A stretch of 64,000 bases of DNA from assembly GCA_039105265.1 (NCBI GenBank), contig JAPFFF010000027.1, positions 372,001 to 436,000 of the forward strand, in the 5' to 3' direction. The notes beneath the pieces were generated by a model, which saw only the letters and a list, made by a program, of their open reading frames with translations, was not told where the DNA came from and did no database searches. Position 1 is the stretch's first letter. Each line of letters begins with the position of its first letter. This stretch comes from Tritrichomonas musculus (lineage: Eukaryota; Parabasalia; Tritrichomonadida; Tritrichomonadidae). Both the position numbers and the translations under genes were made by a program. Shown piece by piece: positions 1 to 8,905 of the stretch.

Positions 1-501
1 CCTGTCAGTAAAAGTGCCACCAAAATATTGAATCAAATTGACAAGATACTGAAAAATTACTCGTCGCACTGCAAAATCGTCGCGCACGTCACACCGACGC
101 CAGAAAGCAAGAAATCTTTCATGATGACATCTTTGATAAACGCAGTGAAAAGAGTCAATCCGATGGCGGCTACTCAGTTCCTGCCTTGGGTAGTAAACGG
201 TCACCAAGAACTTTTTCAGAACGACGATAGGTCAACTGAATATGAAATCTTGGACAAGATTCTGCCTTCACTTGAAGCTAATTTCGGTTTGAATCAAACT
301 CTCGTTTTGAATCAGTACGTTACGGTTGAAAATGGAGCTGACTCTATCGGCGCTATTTTTAACTTGGTCTATGAAAGAATTCCAAAACTGCCTGCGGCTA
401 AAATTAACGGTTACTCTTTCTCGTTCGATGAAGATACAGACCTGTTGGAGCTTTTTGTTGAGCATTTTCCAATCAGAGAAAATAATAGTGATGATTTATA
501 A
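1..501 (+). CDS. C-terminal part of an unrecognised protein (cut by window edge)
   Basis: The reading frame is open from base 1, so this is the last 166 residues of a longer protein; no ATG in frame near the left edge gives a convincing start. I do not recognise a family. The visible part is mixed alpha/beta in character, without membrane segments, signal peptide or repeats, and ends in an acidic tail (ENNSDDL). Base composition is clearly less AT-rich than the spacer that follows, which supports real coding. The stop codon overlaps a TAAA tetranucleotide (bases 499-502), the arrangement known for trichomonad 3'-end processing signals. Coding status is likely; function is unknown. Confidence 0.7.
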   Translation, partial: PVSKSATKILNQIDKILKNYSSHCKIVAHVTPTPESKKSFMMTSLINAVKRVNPMAATQFLPWVVNGHQELFQNDDRSTEYEILDKILPSLEANFGLNQTLVLNQYVTVENGADSIGAIFNLVYERIPKLPAAKINGYSFSFDEDTDLLELFVEHFPIRENNSDDL

Positions 502-583
502 ATAATTATATTTATCATTTTTTTTTTTTGACTTGAACTGAAATGTGATGTGAAAAATAGATTTTTTTTTCTTGAGCAAATAA

Positions 584-2770
584 ATGAAATCTAATGAAGA
601 AAAAAGCTTAGCAAAGTTTATTTTAAAATCAAAAGAGTTTCCAATTTCAATAGATTTCAATTTTTTGCATTGTATAGATCATGATATCTACAAAGCTTTG
701 ATTACAAAGAAAGAATACGAAATTAAATCAGATGTAAATGAAGATGTTTTTAGTTCTTTCATGCAGAGTTGTATTAAAAATGAATTTCTGGGCATCAGCA
801 TTGAAAATATTTCTCAATACGAGAAAATATGCGAAGAATTTGATTATAAGCAATACTCTATTCATTTATTTAAAAATTCGTTAGTATTTCCACTGCAAAA
901 TCAAAATATAAAATTAAAGAAACAATTCAAAGCTGAATCCGATGAAATTAAAGAAAAAAGTGCAAAATATCATCAAATCATTCAAATTTTATTTAATCAA
1001 AACAAAAATTATTCAAAAATGTGCATTGCTGAAAACAAAAAAGAATTGTTTGATGCATGCGAGAGCGATGACATTAAATTTGTGAATTTAATAATGGCAA
1101 ACAAAATTGAGCAAAACGGTTTTTCTTTTATTTTGAATGAAAACAATTTGAAAGCCAGTATTTTTCGTTGTTTATCAATAAGTAATGATGTGTTTGTTCC
1201 GAAGTCAATCAAGCATAATTTGAAAGAATACAATGTTACCCGAATTATTGAAAATTCATTCAAATCAAACAAAGTCAAGTCAATTCGATTTTCCGATGAT
1301 TCAAAACTTGAAGTAATCGAAAAGAATTCATTTTTATACTCGTCACTTGAAGAAATCGTGATTCCATCAAGTGTAACTCAAATTGAATCTTCAGCTTTTT
1401 CTGAATGTTATCAATTGAAAAAAATTGAATTTGCGCCTAATTCAAAATTGAGAACAATTGAGAGCAACACATTTTATTATACTTCAATTGAAAATATCAT
1501 GATACCATCACATGTTACAAAAATTTGTGAGTTTGCTTTTTGTGAATGCGAAGAATTGAAAAAAATTGAATTTGAGGAAAATTCTGAATTGAAAATCATT
1601 GAAAATGGCGCTTTTGCTGACTCTTCTTTGCAGAGCATCTCGCTTCCTTCAAGTTTGGAAAATCTTGGAGAAGAATCTTTCAATTATACGCCACTTTTAA
1701 ATCATGTTAACTTTTCTGAAAATAATAACCGATATCGTTATTTAGATGGCCAATTCATCATTGAAAAATCTGATTCAAAAAGTGATATTTTTGACACTAT
1801 TATATTTGCACGGAGGGACATTGAAACTGCCGTAATTCCGCCATTTATAAAAAGAATTGCACCATATGCATTTTATTATTGTTACAAACTTAAAGATGTA
1901 ACGTTTTGTGATCGTTCTGAATTGAAATCTATCGGCAAATTTGCTTTCTGTGGTTCTTCGATTGAGTGTCTCACAATTCCACCAAGTCTTGTTGACCTTG
2001 AACAAGGATGCTTTAAAGATGCGTGCTTTTTATCTAGTATTACAATATCTCCGAATAATAAGAATTATTTTTATTATGATGACAAGTTTATTCTTGGAAA
2101 GTCAGATAAAAAAAGTGACATTTTTGATGTTCTTATTTTTGCTCAGAAAAAAATTGAAACGGCGGTTATTCCATCGTTTATTTGCCATATTGCACCATAT
2201 GCTTTTGAAGAATGTCGGTTCATTAAAAATGTGGAATTCGAAGAGAATTCAAAATTAAAGACAATTGGGCATCATGCTTTCAACGAATCTTCTTTGAGGA
2301 CGATCAAAATCCCTTCAAATGTCACCATAATTAATGATCATGTTTTTTCTTGTTGCGATAAACTTGAAAAAGTAGAATTTCAAGATAAATCAAAATTAAT
2401 GTTTATTGATAATTCTGCATTTAGTGGCTCATCGATAAAGAGCATTGTGATACCTGAAAGCGTCATTCAAATTAGTGACCATTCTTTTTCAGACTGTTTT
2501 CATATTGACAAATTTGAAATTGAAGAAAAATCAAAATTAAAGTTCATCGGTAATTATGCTTTTTACAATTCATCATTAAAGTATCTTAAAATACCTCCTC
2601 GTGTGTTTTATATAGGAAAATCTGCTTTTGCTTTCATAAATAGCCTCCAAATTTGCGAATTTGATGATGATACGCAAATGGAGCAAATAGATAAAAGTCT
2701 ATTTAAATTTAGTCCAAAAGCGATCATCATGATTCCTTCCAGATTTGTTCTAAAATCTGAAAATATATAA
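584..2770 (+). CDS. BspA-like leucine-rich repeat protein with BTB-like head
   Basis: A 728-residue protein. Residues about 1-110 resemble the degenerate BTB/POZ-like head common in trichomonad repeat proteins (hydrophobic FPISIDFNFL, then a helical stretch ending in CEEFDY). Residues about 110-200 are a helical linker. From about 210 to 720 runs an array of LRR_5 (BspA/TpLRR-type) units of about 23 residues with the consensus SLExIxIPSSVTxIxxxAFxxC. Several units are separated by insertions around 25 residues long that begin with KSDxKSDIFD and occur twice. There is no signal peptide and no membrane segment, so the protein is probably cytosolic or peripheral. This family is hugely expanded in trichomonads and is often discussed as surface or adhesion related; the BTB-like head instead suggests an intracellular scaffold. 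The exact role is unknown. Confidence 0.85.
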   Translation: MKSNEEKSLAKFILKSKEFPISIDFNFLHCIDHDIYKALITKKEYEIKSDVNEDVFSSFMQSCIKNEFLGISIENISQYEKICEEFDYKQYSIHLFKNSLVFPLQNQNIKLKKQFKAESDEIKEKSAKYHQIIQILFNQNKNYSKMCIAENKKELFDACESDDIKFVNLIMANKIEQNGFSFILNENNLKASIFRCLSISNDVFVPKSIKHNLKEYNVTRIIENSFKSNKVKSIRFSDDSKLEVIEKNSFLYSSLEEIVIPSSVTQIESSAFSECYQLKKIEFAPNSKLRTIESNTFYYTSIENIMIPSHVTKICEFAFCECEELKKIEFEENSELKIIENGAFADSSLQSISLPSSLENLGEESFNYTPLLNHVNFSENNNRYRYLDGQFIIEKSDSKSDIFDTIIFARRDIETAVIPPFIKRIAPYAFYYCYKLKDVTFCDRSELKSIGKFAFCGSSIECLTIPPSLVDLEQGCFKDACFLSSITISPNNKNYFYYDDKFILGKSDKKSDIFDVLIFAQKKIETAVIPSFICHIAPYAFEECRFIKNVEFEENSKLKTIGHHAFNESSLRTIKIPSNVTIINDHVFSCCDKLEKVEFQDKSKLMFIDNSAFSGSSIKSIVIPESVIQISDHSFSDCFHIDKFEIEEKSKLKFIGNYAFYNSSLKYLKIPPRVFYIGKSAFAFINSLQICEFDDDTQMEQIDKSLFKFSPKAIIMIPSRFVLKSENI

Positions 2771-2933
2771 TAATTTAAATAAACAATGTATTCAAAAGAG
2801 GTTTTTATACAAAAGACGATTATGAGTTAAATTTTTACAAAAAGGGAACAATTATATAGTAAATATTCAATTAACAAATTAATAATTAATATTTGAACAC
2901 TTCTACAACTATCATGAGTGTTAAATCAAACGT

Positions 2934-4142
2934 TTAAATTGAATCTTTTGCTAATTGTAATATTTTTAATAAATCAATATAAACCTTAACGGTGAAACCA
3001 TTTGCCATATAAGTAGTCCTTGGTTCAACATAATGTATACTAGCCAGTAAAAGATTTCTTATCTGTTCTTTTGTAACAAAATCTTTTAATATTTGCTCTT
3101 TTAGAGAAGTAATAATTATTGATAGATTACTTATATCTTTTTCTTGATGTGCAATAACTTTTGTTAGATTACTTATATCTTCTTCATGATGTGCAATAAC
3201 TTTTGTTAGATTACTTATATCTTCTTCATGATGTGCAATAACTTTTGTTAGATTACTTATATCTTCTTTAAATGAAAATAATTTTTGATTCAAATAATAA
3301 ATCGAATTTTTTTGATCATTTACTGTTTCTATAAGCAAATTTATCTTATTAAATAGAAAGCTAATTAATAAAGCCAATGAGAAAGACATAATGTATAGAA
3401 TGTAGTTATTTGAATGTTTTTTCTTATTCTCAACAACTTTTTTATTCATTTTTTCCAATCTTTCTTCAAGAACTTTGAATTGCATTGTTAAATAACAAAA
3501 ATCAATTCGTGGCATGAAGTCAAATCGATGTTCTGCAAGTTTAATCGATTCTTCGAGGTTGTTTTTTGTCAGTTGTGATCCATCAAGGAAATCAAGAAGA
3601 ATAAAAATTGTTGGATCATGGCTATTTTCATACTGCTGCTTGATTAGTTCATATGCAAGATCATGATTTGTCAATTGGCACTTTTTATGTTTGAATATTC
3701 GGTGAAGTGACTGAATTGGTGACCTCATCAAAATAGAACCTGAATTTATAAGATATTCATCGAGGTTTTGTGCAATCTCTTCTTCTATTTTTGGTATAAA
3801 ATTACTCTTGCAATATTGAATACCGTTTATGTTAATTAAATAATCACTGAATCCTAATCTATTTCTAGAGATTAAATCTGATATTTCAAATTCTTCGCAT
3901 AATTGGAAATATAAATAAAAATTTTCGATATTAATGCCCGAAATAGTATTATTGACTAAGTAATCAACAAAACTTTGAAATATTTCTTCAGGCACGTTGG
4001 TTTGAACTTCATATTGGTGTTTTTGATCATGAATGAGAGTTTGCAGAATATTTTGCGAAATATTTTGATAATGATAGAAATTTATTGGAATTGGGAAAGA
4101 TTTATCATTAAATATCAAACAGAATTGTAAGTCTCTTTCCAT
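2934..4142 (-). CDS. BTB-like-head protein with one membrane segment and a 14-residue repeat coiled coil
   Basis: A 402-residue protein converging tail-to-tail with the LRR gene to its left. Residues 1-90 share the same BTB-like head pattern as that neighbour (FPIPINFYHY, NTISGINIENF, LCEEFE). Residues 90-230 are helical. One clear hydrophobic segment, about residues 246-268 (YILYIMSFSLALLISFLF), is a probable transmembrane helix. It is followed by a coiled coil built of 14-residue repeats (EDISNLTKVIAHHE and variants, four in a row) encoded by a 42-bp tandem repeat. The C-terminal 90 residues have no recognised domain. A tail-anchored or single-pass membrane protein with a repeat-driven coiled coil is a reasonable reading; the function is unknown. 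Confidence 0.75.
   Translation of the reverse strand: MERDLQFCLIFNDKSFPIPINFYHYQNISQNILQTLIHDQKHQYEVQTNVPEEIFQSFVDYLVNNTISGINIENFYLYFQLCEEFEISDLISRNRLGFSDYLININGIQYCKSNFIPKIEEEIAQNLDEYLINSGSILMRSPIQSLHRIFKHKKCQLTNHDLAYELIKQQYENSHDPTIFILLDFLDGSQLTKNNLEESIKLAEHRFDFMPRIDFCYLTMQFKVLEERLEKMNKKVVENKKKHSNNYILYIMSFSLALLISFLFNKINLLIETVNDQKNSIYYLNQKLFSFKEDISNLTKVIAHHEEDISNLTKVIAHHEEDISNLTKVIAHQEKDISNLSIIITSLKEQILKDFVTKEQIRNLLLASIHYVEPRTTYMANGFTVKVYIDLLKILQLAKDSI
3128..3272 (-). repeat. 42-bp in-frame tandem repeat
   Basis: A 42-bp unit (on the plus strand beginning near tcatgatgtgcaataact) is present about three and a half times, almost without change at the DNA level. It encodes the 14-residue coiled-coil repeat of the membrane protein above. 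Near-identity between units implies recent expansion or gene conversion. Confidence 0.85.
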
Positions 4143-4319
4143 TTGTTAAAATGTTCACAAATAATTCAATGTGCATTTTCAAAACTGAATAATATTATGT
4201 GAAAAGAATAATTAAATTCTTTCGTATTATTAAAGTTCTTTTTTAAAATCGGAAATTATCGAAATTAACACATAATTAAAAGATTAAACTGATTATTTAC
4301 ATCTAACTCTAATAAGCTT

Positions 4320-4672
4320 TGGTTTTTGTATTTACAATTGTATACAACTTGTCCGTTTAAAAATTACAATTGTAAATACGTTATTTTCTCGATTTTAGTT
4401 TTTTATTTTTATCTTGATCTACAATTATTTTTTTATATTAAAAATGTTTTAAATAATTTAAAAATAAAAGATAAAATAGTAAAATGTTTTTCAAATTAAA
4501 AAATATTATTTTTGATTCTTCATAAAATAAAAAAAATTTATTCGCATTCAAAAAGTTTCAATAATACTACAAATCAAAAAATCGTTATTTTACGAAAAAG
4601 ACGTTAAAAAGACGTTTATAGTATTTGTGATGTAAAAAAAATAAGGCCTAAACTCTAAGCCTGTAAGTAAGT
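4320..4672 (+). repeat. Dispersed repeat, copy 1
   Basis: About 320-350 bp of non-coding DNA matching 44802-45137 in the same orientation with scattered substitutions and small indels. It starts at ggtttttgtatttacaattg and the similarity fades after gtatttgtgatgtaa. The left end holds a perfect 15-bp inverted repeat (4328-4342 with 4365-4379, loop 22). No coding capacity. Probably a short non-autonomous mobile element; no target duplication was found. Confidence 0.75.
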
Positions 4673-4739
4673 ACTATCCTTTTTTATCAGAATTTAATCA
4701 ACAGGAACTGTGTTGAATATTCTTTCTGTATTTTTTCCA

Positions 4740-4915
4740 CAAATTGCGAATAACTATCTGCGAATAACTATCTGAAAATAACTATCTGAGAATTGCCAAC
4801 CGCGAAATGACTATCTGCGAATAACCAAACTGAAAATGATAATCTGAGAGTTACCATCAGAATATAACTATCTGAGAATAGCAATCTGAGAGAAATTATT
4901 TGATAAAAGCAGTCT
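4740..4915 (+). repeat. Degenerate tandem array of about 16-bp units (AATAACTATCTG)
   Basis: Around ten imperfect copies of a unit close to AATAACTATCTGMGAA follow each other, with period varying from about 15 to 18 bases. Later copies decay (gataatctgagagtta, agcaatctgagag). There is no open frame through the array. It looks like an ageing minisatellite in the spacer. Confidence 0.7.
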
Positions 4916-5040
4916 GGTATTTGGAATAACAAAAAACAACTAGAATAATGATTTCAGAACGACTACAATGACTAGTCTTTCTGTTTCTATTATAATTTTA
5001 AAAAATGGCGCCAAAGAAGTAAAAATTTTCAGAATATTCT

Positions 5041-5105
5041 AATATCAAAAAGTTCATTATCAAAAAGCCGTGTTTCAAAAAGTTGCGTATCAAAAAGCTC
5101 CCTTT
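5041..5105 (+). repeat. 15-bp tandem repeat, four copies (ATCAAAAAGTTC type)
   Basis: Four consecutive 15-bp units carrying (A/T)TCAAAAAG followed by a variable 6-base part. The period is a multiple of three, so one frame would read SKS-like pentapeptides, but no start codon precedes it and a stop follows directly. It is therefore treated as non-coding. Confidence 0.65.
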
Positions 5106-5129
5106 GAAATTCCACTTTTTGAGAACACC

Positions 5130-5151
5130 GTGATGGTCACTTCACCATCAC
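5130..5151. repeat. Perfect 8-bp stem hairpin
   Basis: GTGATGGT and ACCATCAC pair perfectly across the 6-base loop CACTTC. It lies between the 15-bp tandem array and the TTAA-flanked element. Its role is unknown. Confidence 0.6.
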
Positions 5152-5241
5152 AGCGTGTGAATTTTAAGAAAAATTTTTTTTGTTCTTTTTCTATTATTAG
5201 TTCTTATAATATACATTCAAACAAAATATCTTTGGTTTTAA

Positions 5242-6678
5242 GGGTAAAGTTTGAGAGGATTTTACAACCTCTCAATTTTGCAATCTGACAAACTCTTTTT
5301 CTCTTTGCTTTTTTTAAATTTTTTTTATAAAAATAAATTTTAAATTAAAAATTGTCTTGGCCATTTTTTTTATTAATCCTAAATATTAGCAGAAAATATT
5401 TTTTTTCAAAAAAAATTGGAAGGAATTGAGATAAAAAAAGTCTAATAGCATCATTTATAATATTAAAAAATATTAATCTAATATTATAAATTTCAGGCTT
5501 ATATATTTCATATTCATGCTTCTGGGGAACAATCTTTTTTGAATGCAAAAATATAAAATTGAGAATATGTAGGATACTCATTTTTTTGAAATTAAAAAGT
5601 GCATTTTTTTCGATTAATTTTTAGAAATATTCAATAAATTTAAAATATGAAATTGTATACACAATGCATATTTATTTTATCTTAATTAGAACACATAATA
5701 TCTATTATTCACGAACTTTTTTTCTGCATCATTATTTCCAATATCACAAAATCAAGTTTATGTAATTGCGGTTTGGAATAATTTTTAGATTGATATATAG
5801 ATATGTATAATAATATTTAAATTAAAATATGCTTCCAAAAAGGATTTCTTCCAAAAAAGTTGAAACAAATATTAAAATTGATATATCACAACTTACAATG
5901 GACCTAGAGATATATTTTTGATATATTATATTCTTCATCGTCCAAGCTACAATTTGATATCATTTGTTTATTTCTAACTCTAAAGATAAAGTTTAGTTGA
6001 GAATTTATATTGAAAAAGTTGAATTAATAAACGGAATGATTCAATTTCCTATGACGCCAAATGAAATAATAAACGGTCAAGTGTAAAATTTGCTAATAAA
6101 AATTACATATTTAAACTATAAATATATCATAGATAATTGATTAAAAATTATTAAATCAAAAGAATGAAAATTCATTGATTTTTCATTCAATTCCTATTGA
6201 AATTATAAAAATACTATTCAATTTTTTTCAAATTAAAAAAGTCGATTTTAAACTTTATCTTTTATATTTGAAAAATATTTCCTATCAATTATTATTTAAT
6301 TATATATGCTTTATTTAAATATACCAAAAAAATATAAAACTTGTAGAAAGCCTACACATAATTGAGAGGAAGAAAAATAAAACCCATTCAAAAATAATTT
6401 TATCCAATAGCCATGAGTTTCAAAATTATAGATCTGATATTCTGCCTACCGAGCTAATATTAAAAAATATTAGAAACGTTAAGACCGATTTTTTTTTTCT
6501 CGTTTCCTTCCCACTCTTTTTGAAAAAAAATTATTTTCTATTTTTATTTAGAACTAATAAAAAAAATGGCCCAGACAATTTTTAATTTGAAATTGATTTT
6601 TATAAAAAAAACTAAAAAAAATCAACTAGAAAAAAAATTTGTCAGATTCCGAAAATTGAGAGAAAAATTCCTTTACCC
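5242..6678. mobile_element. TTAA-flanked non-autonomous DNA element with about 345-bp terminal inverted repeats
   Basis: The sequence starting GGGTAAAG at 5242 reappears in reverse complement ending at 6678. Similarity continues inward for about 345 bp (left arm to about 5585, right arm from about 6345), with conserved stretches such as CTCAATTTT, CAATCTGACAAA and GGCCATTTTTTTTATTA. Both ends are bordered by TTAA (5238-5241 and 6679-6682), which is the target duplication of the piggyBac and Kolobok superfamilies. The interior is very AT-rich and has no gene. The length of 1437 bp and long arms fit a foldback-like or MITE-like derivative. Superfamily assignment rests only on TTAA plus the GGG start. 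Confidence 0.8.
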
Positions 6679-6823
6679 TTAAAGGTATAAATACAATATA
6701 TATAAATATTTTAGAATATTCTCTTTATTAATAATAATTATACAAATAATAATAATAAAAAAGGAATTGCATATGCAAGAAAAATAAAAGAGCACTGTAT
6801 ATATTTAAAACACCTAGATCAAT

Positions 6824-8188
6824 TTATGATGGCATTGGTAAATAGAGTTTGCCCTTCGTAAAAGATGGAGGACTCAGAAAATCAAAAAGAGAAACAGATA
6901 TTGCATTAATGTTCAAAGGCACAAAGCCGCCATATTTCTTACCAATCATATTTTCGTCGCTTTGATTTTTCTCAACGACAATTCTATTCCATTTTTCAAT
7001 ATCAATAGTATTTGAATATACAGCAAATTTGGTAATTGCTTCAGAAATAATTCTAAGCTGACCAAAATAGCTAACCATATACTCAACCTCGCGATTTTCA
7101 TAACAATTTAAAACTTTTTCAAAAAAATTAATTTCATCTAAAAATTGAGAGGTTATTTGGCCAAGTGATAACAAAACGTTGAAAGCCTTCAAGAAACAAT
7201 TATGCAAGAAAGTGTTAGTTTTCAAAATGAAAAACAAAGAAGATAATCTCTTAAATAAATCGATAAAACTATTTGAAACAGTTTTTGACGAAGCTGTAAT
7301 CGAAATTGAAAGCAAAGTGCATGAATGAGCCAAATCGTCGAATTTGTCAGAATTTTCATTCAATGCAATCTCGCAAAAGGAAGACAAATAAGGAACAATT
7401 TTTAAATGGATGTTTTTCCACTTTGATAGATAAAATTTATTCACAGAATAATTGTCAAGAAATTCAAGAAATGAAAAAGTTTTCGTATTTGGGTTTTCAA
7501 TCGTTTTTTTTACTATTTCGTCAATTTTTGTTAGTAAAAGTGGGCAGGAGTTTCCAGAAAATTTACTATTAATTATATTTTTTAAAAGAGATTGGTATCT
7601 GAATAATAGTACAGGGGAATTTGGCGTAATTAAGTTTTGATAGTAATTTGATATTACAATTTCTTCTATTTCTGTTTTTTTAATGGCTTTTGCAACGCTC
7701 ATTGGTGATAATTTTATAAGTCTTACCACAAAGTCATATATAAATTCGTTTTCAATGTGGTTAAATAAGTATGAAAAATATTTTTGATCAAAAATAGGAT
7801 TGAGTTTGCTTAACTGATCAACCATAAAATTGGGTAAAGCATAAAAATAACTTTTTTGTGAATAGAACGAGTATGTATCTATTTTAAACAAGTAATCGTA
7901 TAAAAAATGAGAAAGATTTGTTTCTGCGTAAAGAGATTTGCGAAATTCAAAATTGCCTGAGCACATAATCTGTATGCATCGAGTAGAAAGAGGAGATTGC
8001 GAATTTATTTGAAAACCAATTTCTATAAGTTCATCACAATGTTGAATTATAAATGACAGAAGAGACGGATCTGATTTAAGCCAATAACTTAGAAAAAAAG
8101 TAGATGATAATATATTTTTAACCGATGACCTTGGATTGTTTAAAGCAGTAGTATATTCTTGATTTGGATAAGGAGCATAAGAGTTCAT
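6824..8188 (-). CDS. SAPS / SIT4-phosphatase-associated-like protein (tentative)
   Basis: A 454-residue, all-helical protein with no membrane segment or signal peptide. The arrangement FFLSYWLKSDPSLLSFIIQHCDEL (about 30-53), a short region with two short helices, and then LFNHIENEFIYDFVVRLIKLSP (about 145-166) resembles the start of SAPS-domain proteins. In that family a leucine-rich helix pair is followed by a conserved HI..E.I.D.L.RLI segment. SAPS proteins are regulatory subunits of PP6/Sit4-type phosphatases in cell-cycle and nutrient signalling. The match is by pattern only; a general ARM/HEAT-like protein is the alternative. The start ATG follows an AT-rich leader. Confidence 0.5.
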   Translation of the reverse strand: MNSYAPYPNQEYTTALNNPRSSVKNILSSTFFLSYWLKSDPSLLSFIIQHCDELIEIGFQINSQSPLSTRCIQIMCSGNFEFRKSLYAETNLSHFLYDYLFKIDTYSFYSQKSYFYALPNFMVDQLSKLNPIFDQKYFSYLFNHIENEFIYDFVVRLIKLSPMSVAKAIKKTEIEEIVISNYYQNLITPNSPVLLFRYQSLLKNIINSKFSGNSCPLLLTKIDEIVKKTIENPNTKTFSFLEFLDNYSVNKFYLSKWKNIHLKIVPYLSSFCEIALNENSDKFDDLAHSCTLLSISITASSKTVSNSFIDLFKRLSSLFFILKTNTFLHNCFLKAFNVLLSLGQITSQFLDEINFFEKVLNCYENREVEYMVSYFGQLRIISEAITKFAVYSNTIDIEKWNRIVVEKNQSDENMIGKKYGGFVPLNINAISVSLFDFLSPPSFTKGKLYLPMPS

Positions 8189-8396
8189 TTATTTTTACAT
8201 TTTGAATAGTTTTTATCGGAGAAAAAATGAATTATATCTTAACAAATACATTTGAACGAAAAATGATTTCACTAAAATAAACTTCTTAGATTTATTTTTA
8301 ATTTAATTTATAATTTATAATGAAACATTTAAAAGAATTAAAAATAAGGAAATATATTATACTTGGAATGTGTTTTTTATTTTCAAAAAAGTAGAA

Positions 8397-8470
8397 AGCG
8401 ATGTGGAACAGTTGGTTTAGTTCGTGAGGCTCATAACCTCAAGGTCGGTGGTTCGAGTCCACTCATCGCT
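8397..8470 (+). tRNA. tRNA-Met (CAT anticodon)
   Basis: A complete 74-nt cloverleaf. The acceptor stem AGCGATG pairs perfectly with CATCGCT. The D stem is GAAC/GTTC. The anticodon stem TGAGG/CCTCA carries loop CTCATAA with anticodon CAT. The T stem GGTGG/CCACT encloses loop TTCGAGT. There is no intron and CCA is not encoded. The A1-T72 pair is reminiscent of eukaryotic initiators, but the T loop begins with T rather than A, so it is more probably elongator Met; the assignment is left open. Confidence 0.95.
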
Positions 8471-8481
8471 CTTTTTTTTTT
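8471..8481 (+). terminator. RNA polymerase III T-run terminator
   Basis: A run of about ten T residues begins one base after the tRNA 3' end, as expected for Pol III termination. Confidence 0.85.
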
Positions 8482-8893
8482 GGAAAATGCTTGTATTCTT
8501 ATTACAACTTTTTGAAAACTTTCAAAATGGCTTGAATTTAAAAATTTGTTTTTAGGTTTTAGAGCATGAAACTTTATTATTGAAATTAATAAAGATATAT
8601 ATTCTCATACTTTTTGCACAAAATTTAAAAAGATAAAAATATTTATATTTGTTTAATTAAAACACTGTATTTGTCCATTAAAACTTTATTACAAAATTTA
8701 TTACAAAATTAAAACACTGTAATTTTGTAATAAATTTGTATTGATTTAATTCAAATCGTATTGAATAGATATAAAAAAACCATTTGATACTTTCCAAGAT
8801 TATTGTTCTTTAAATCTAATAATAAACAATATTAAGCCTAATTAAAATGTAATATTTTATCACCGACCAAATAAGCATTTAATTGTATATCAA
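8482..8893. other. Spacer without recognised feature
   Basis: AT-rich spacer of about 410 bp. A short repeat of ttacaaaatta occurs around 8690-8730, where aaaacactgta is also repeated. No gene, structured RNA or element ends are evident. Confidence 0.6.
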
Positions 8894-8900
8894 TCATTAT
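8894..8900 (+). promoter_or_regulatory. Candidate initiator element (TCATTAT)
   Basis: TCATTAT lies 5 bases before the ATG of the YeiH-like gene. It fits the metazoan-like Inr (TCA+1 followed by pyrimidine/W) known to drive trichomonad protein-coding genes, which typically sits within 20 nt of the start codon. Confidence 0.5.
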
Positions 8901-8905
8901 TTCAA

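Noticed and set aside
5070-5288. Open frame over the 15-bp repeat and hairpin
   Set aside because: It crosses the repeat array, hairpin and transposon tip; not a plausible gene.
8397-8470. Initiator tRNA-Met
   Set aside because: The A1-T72 pair fits, but the T loop is of elongator type (TTCGAGT), so the stronger claim is not made.
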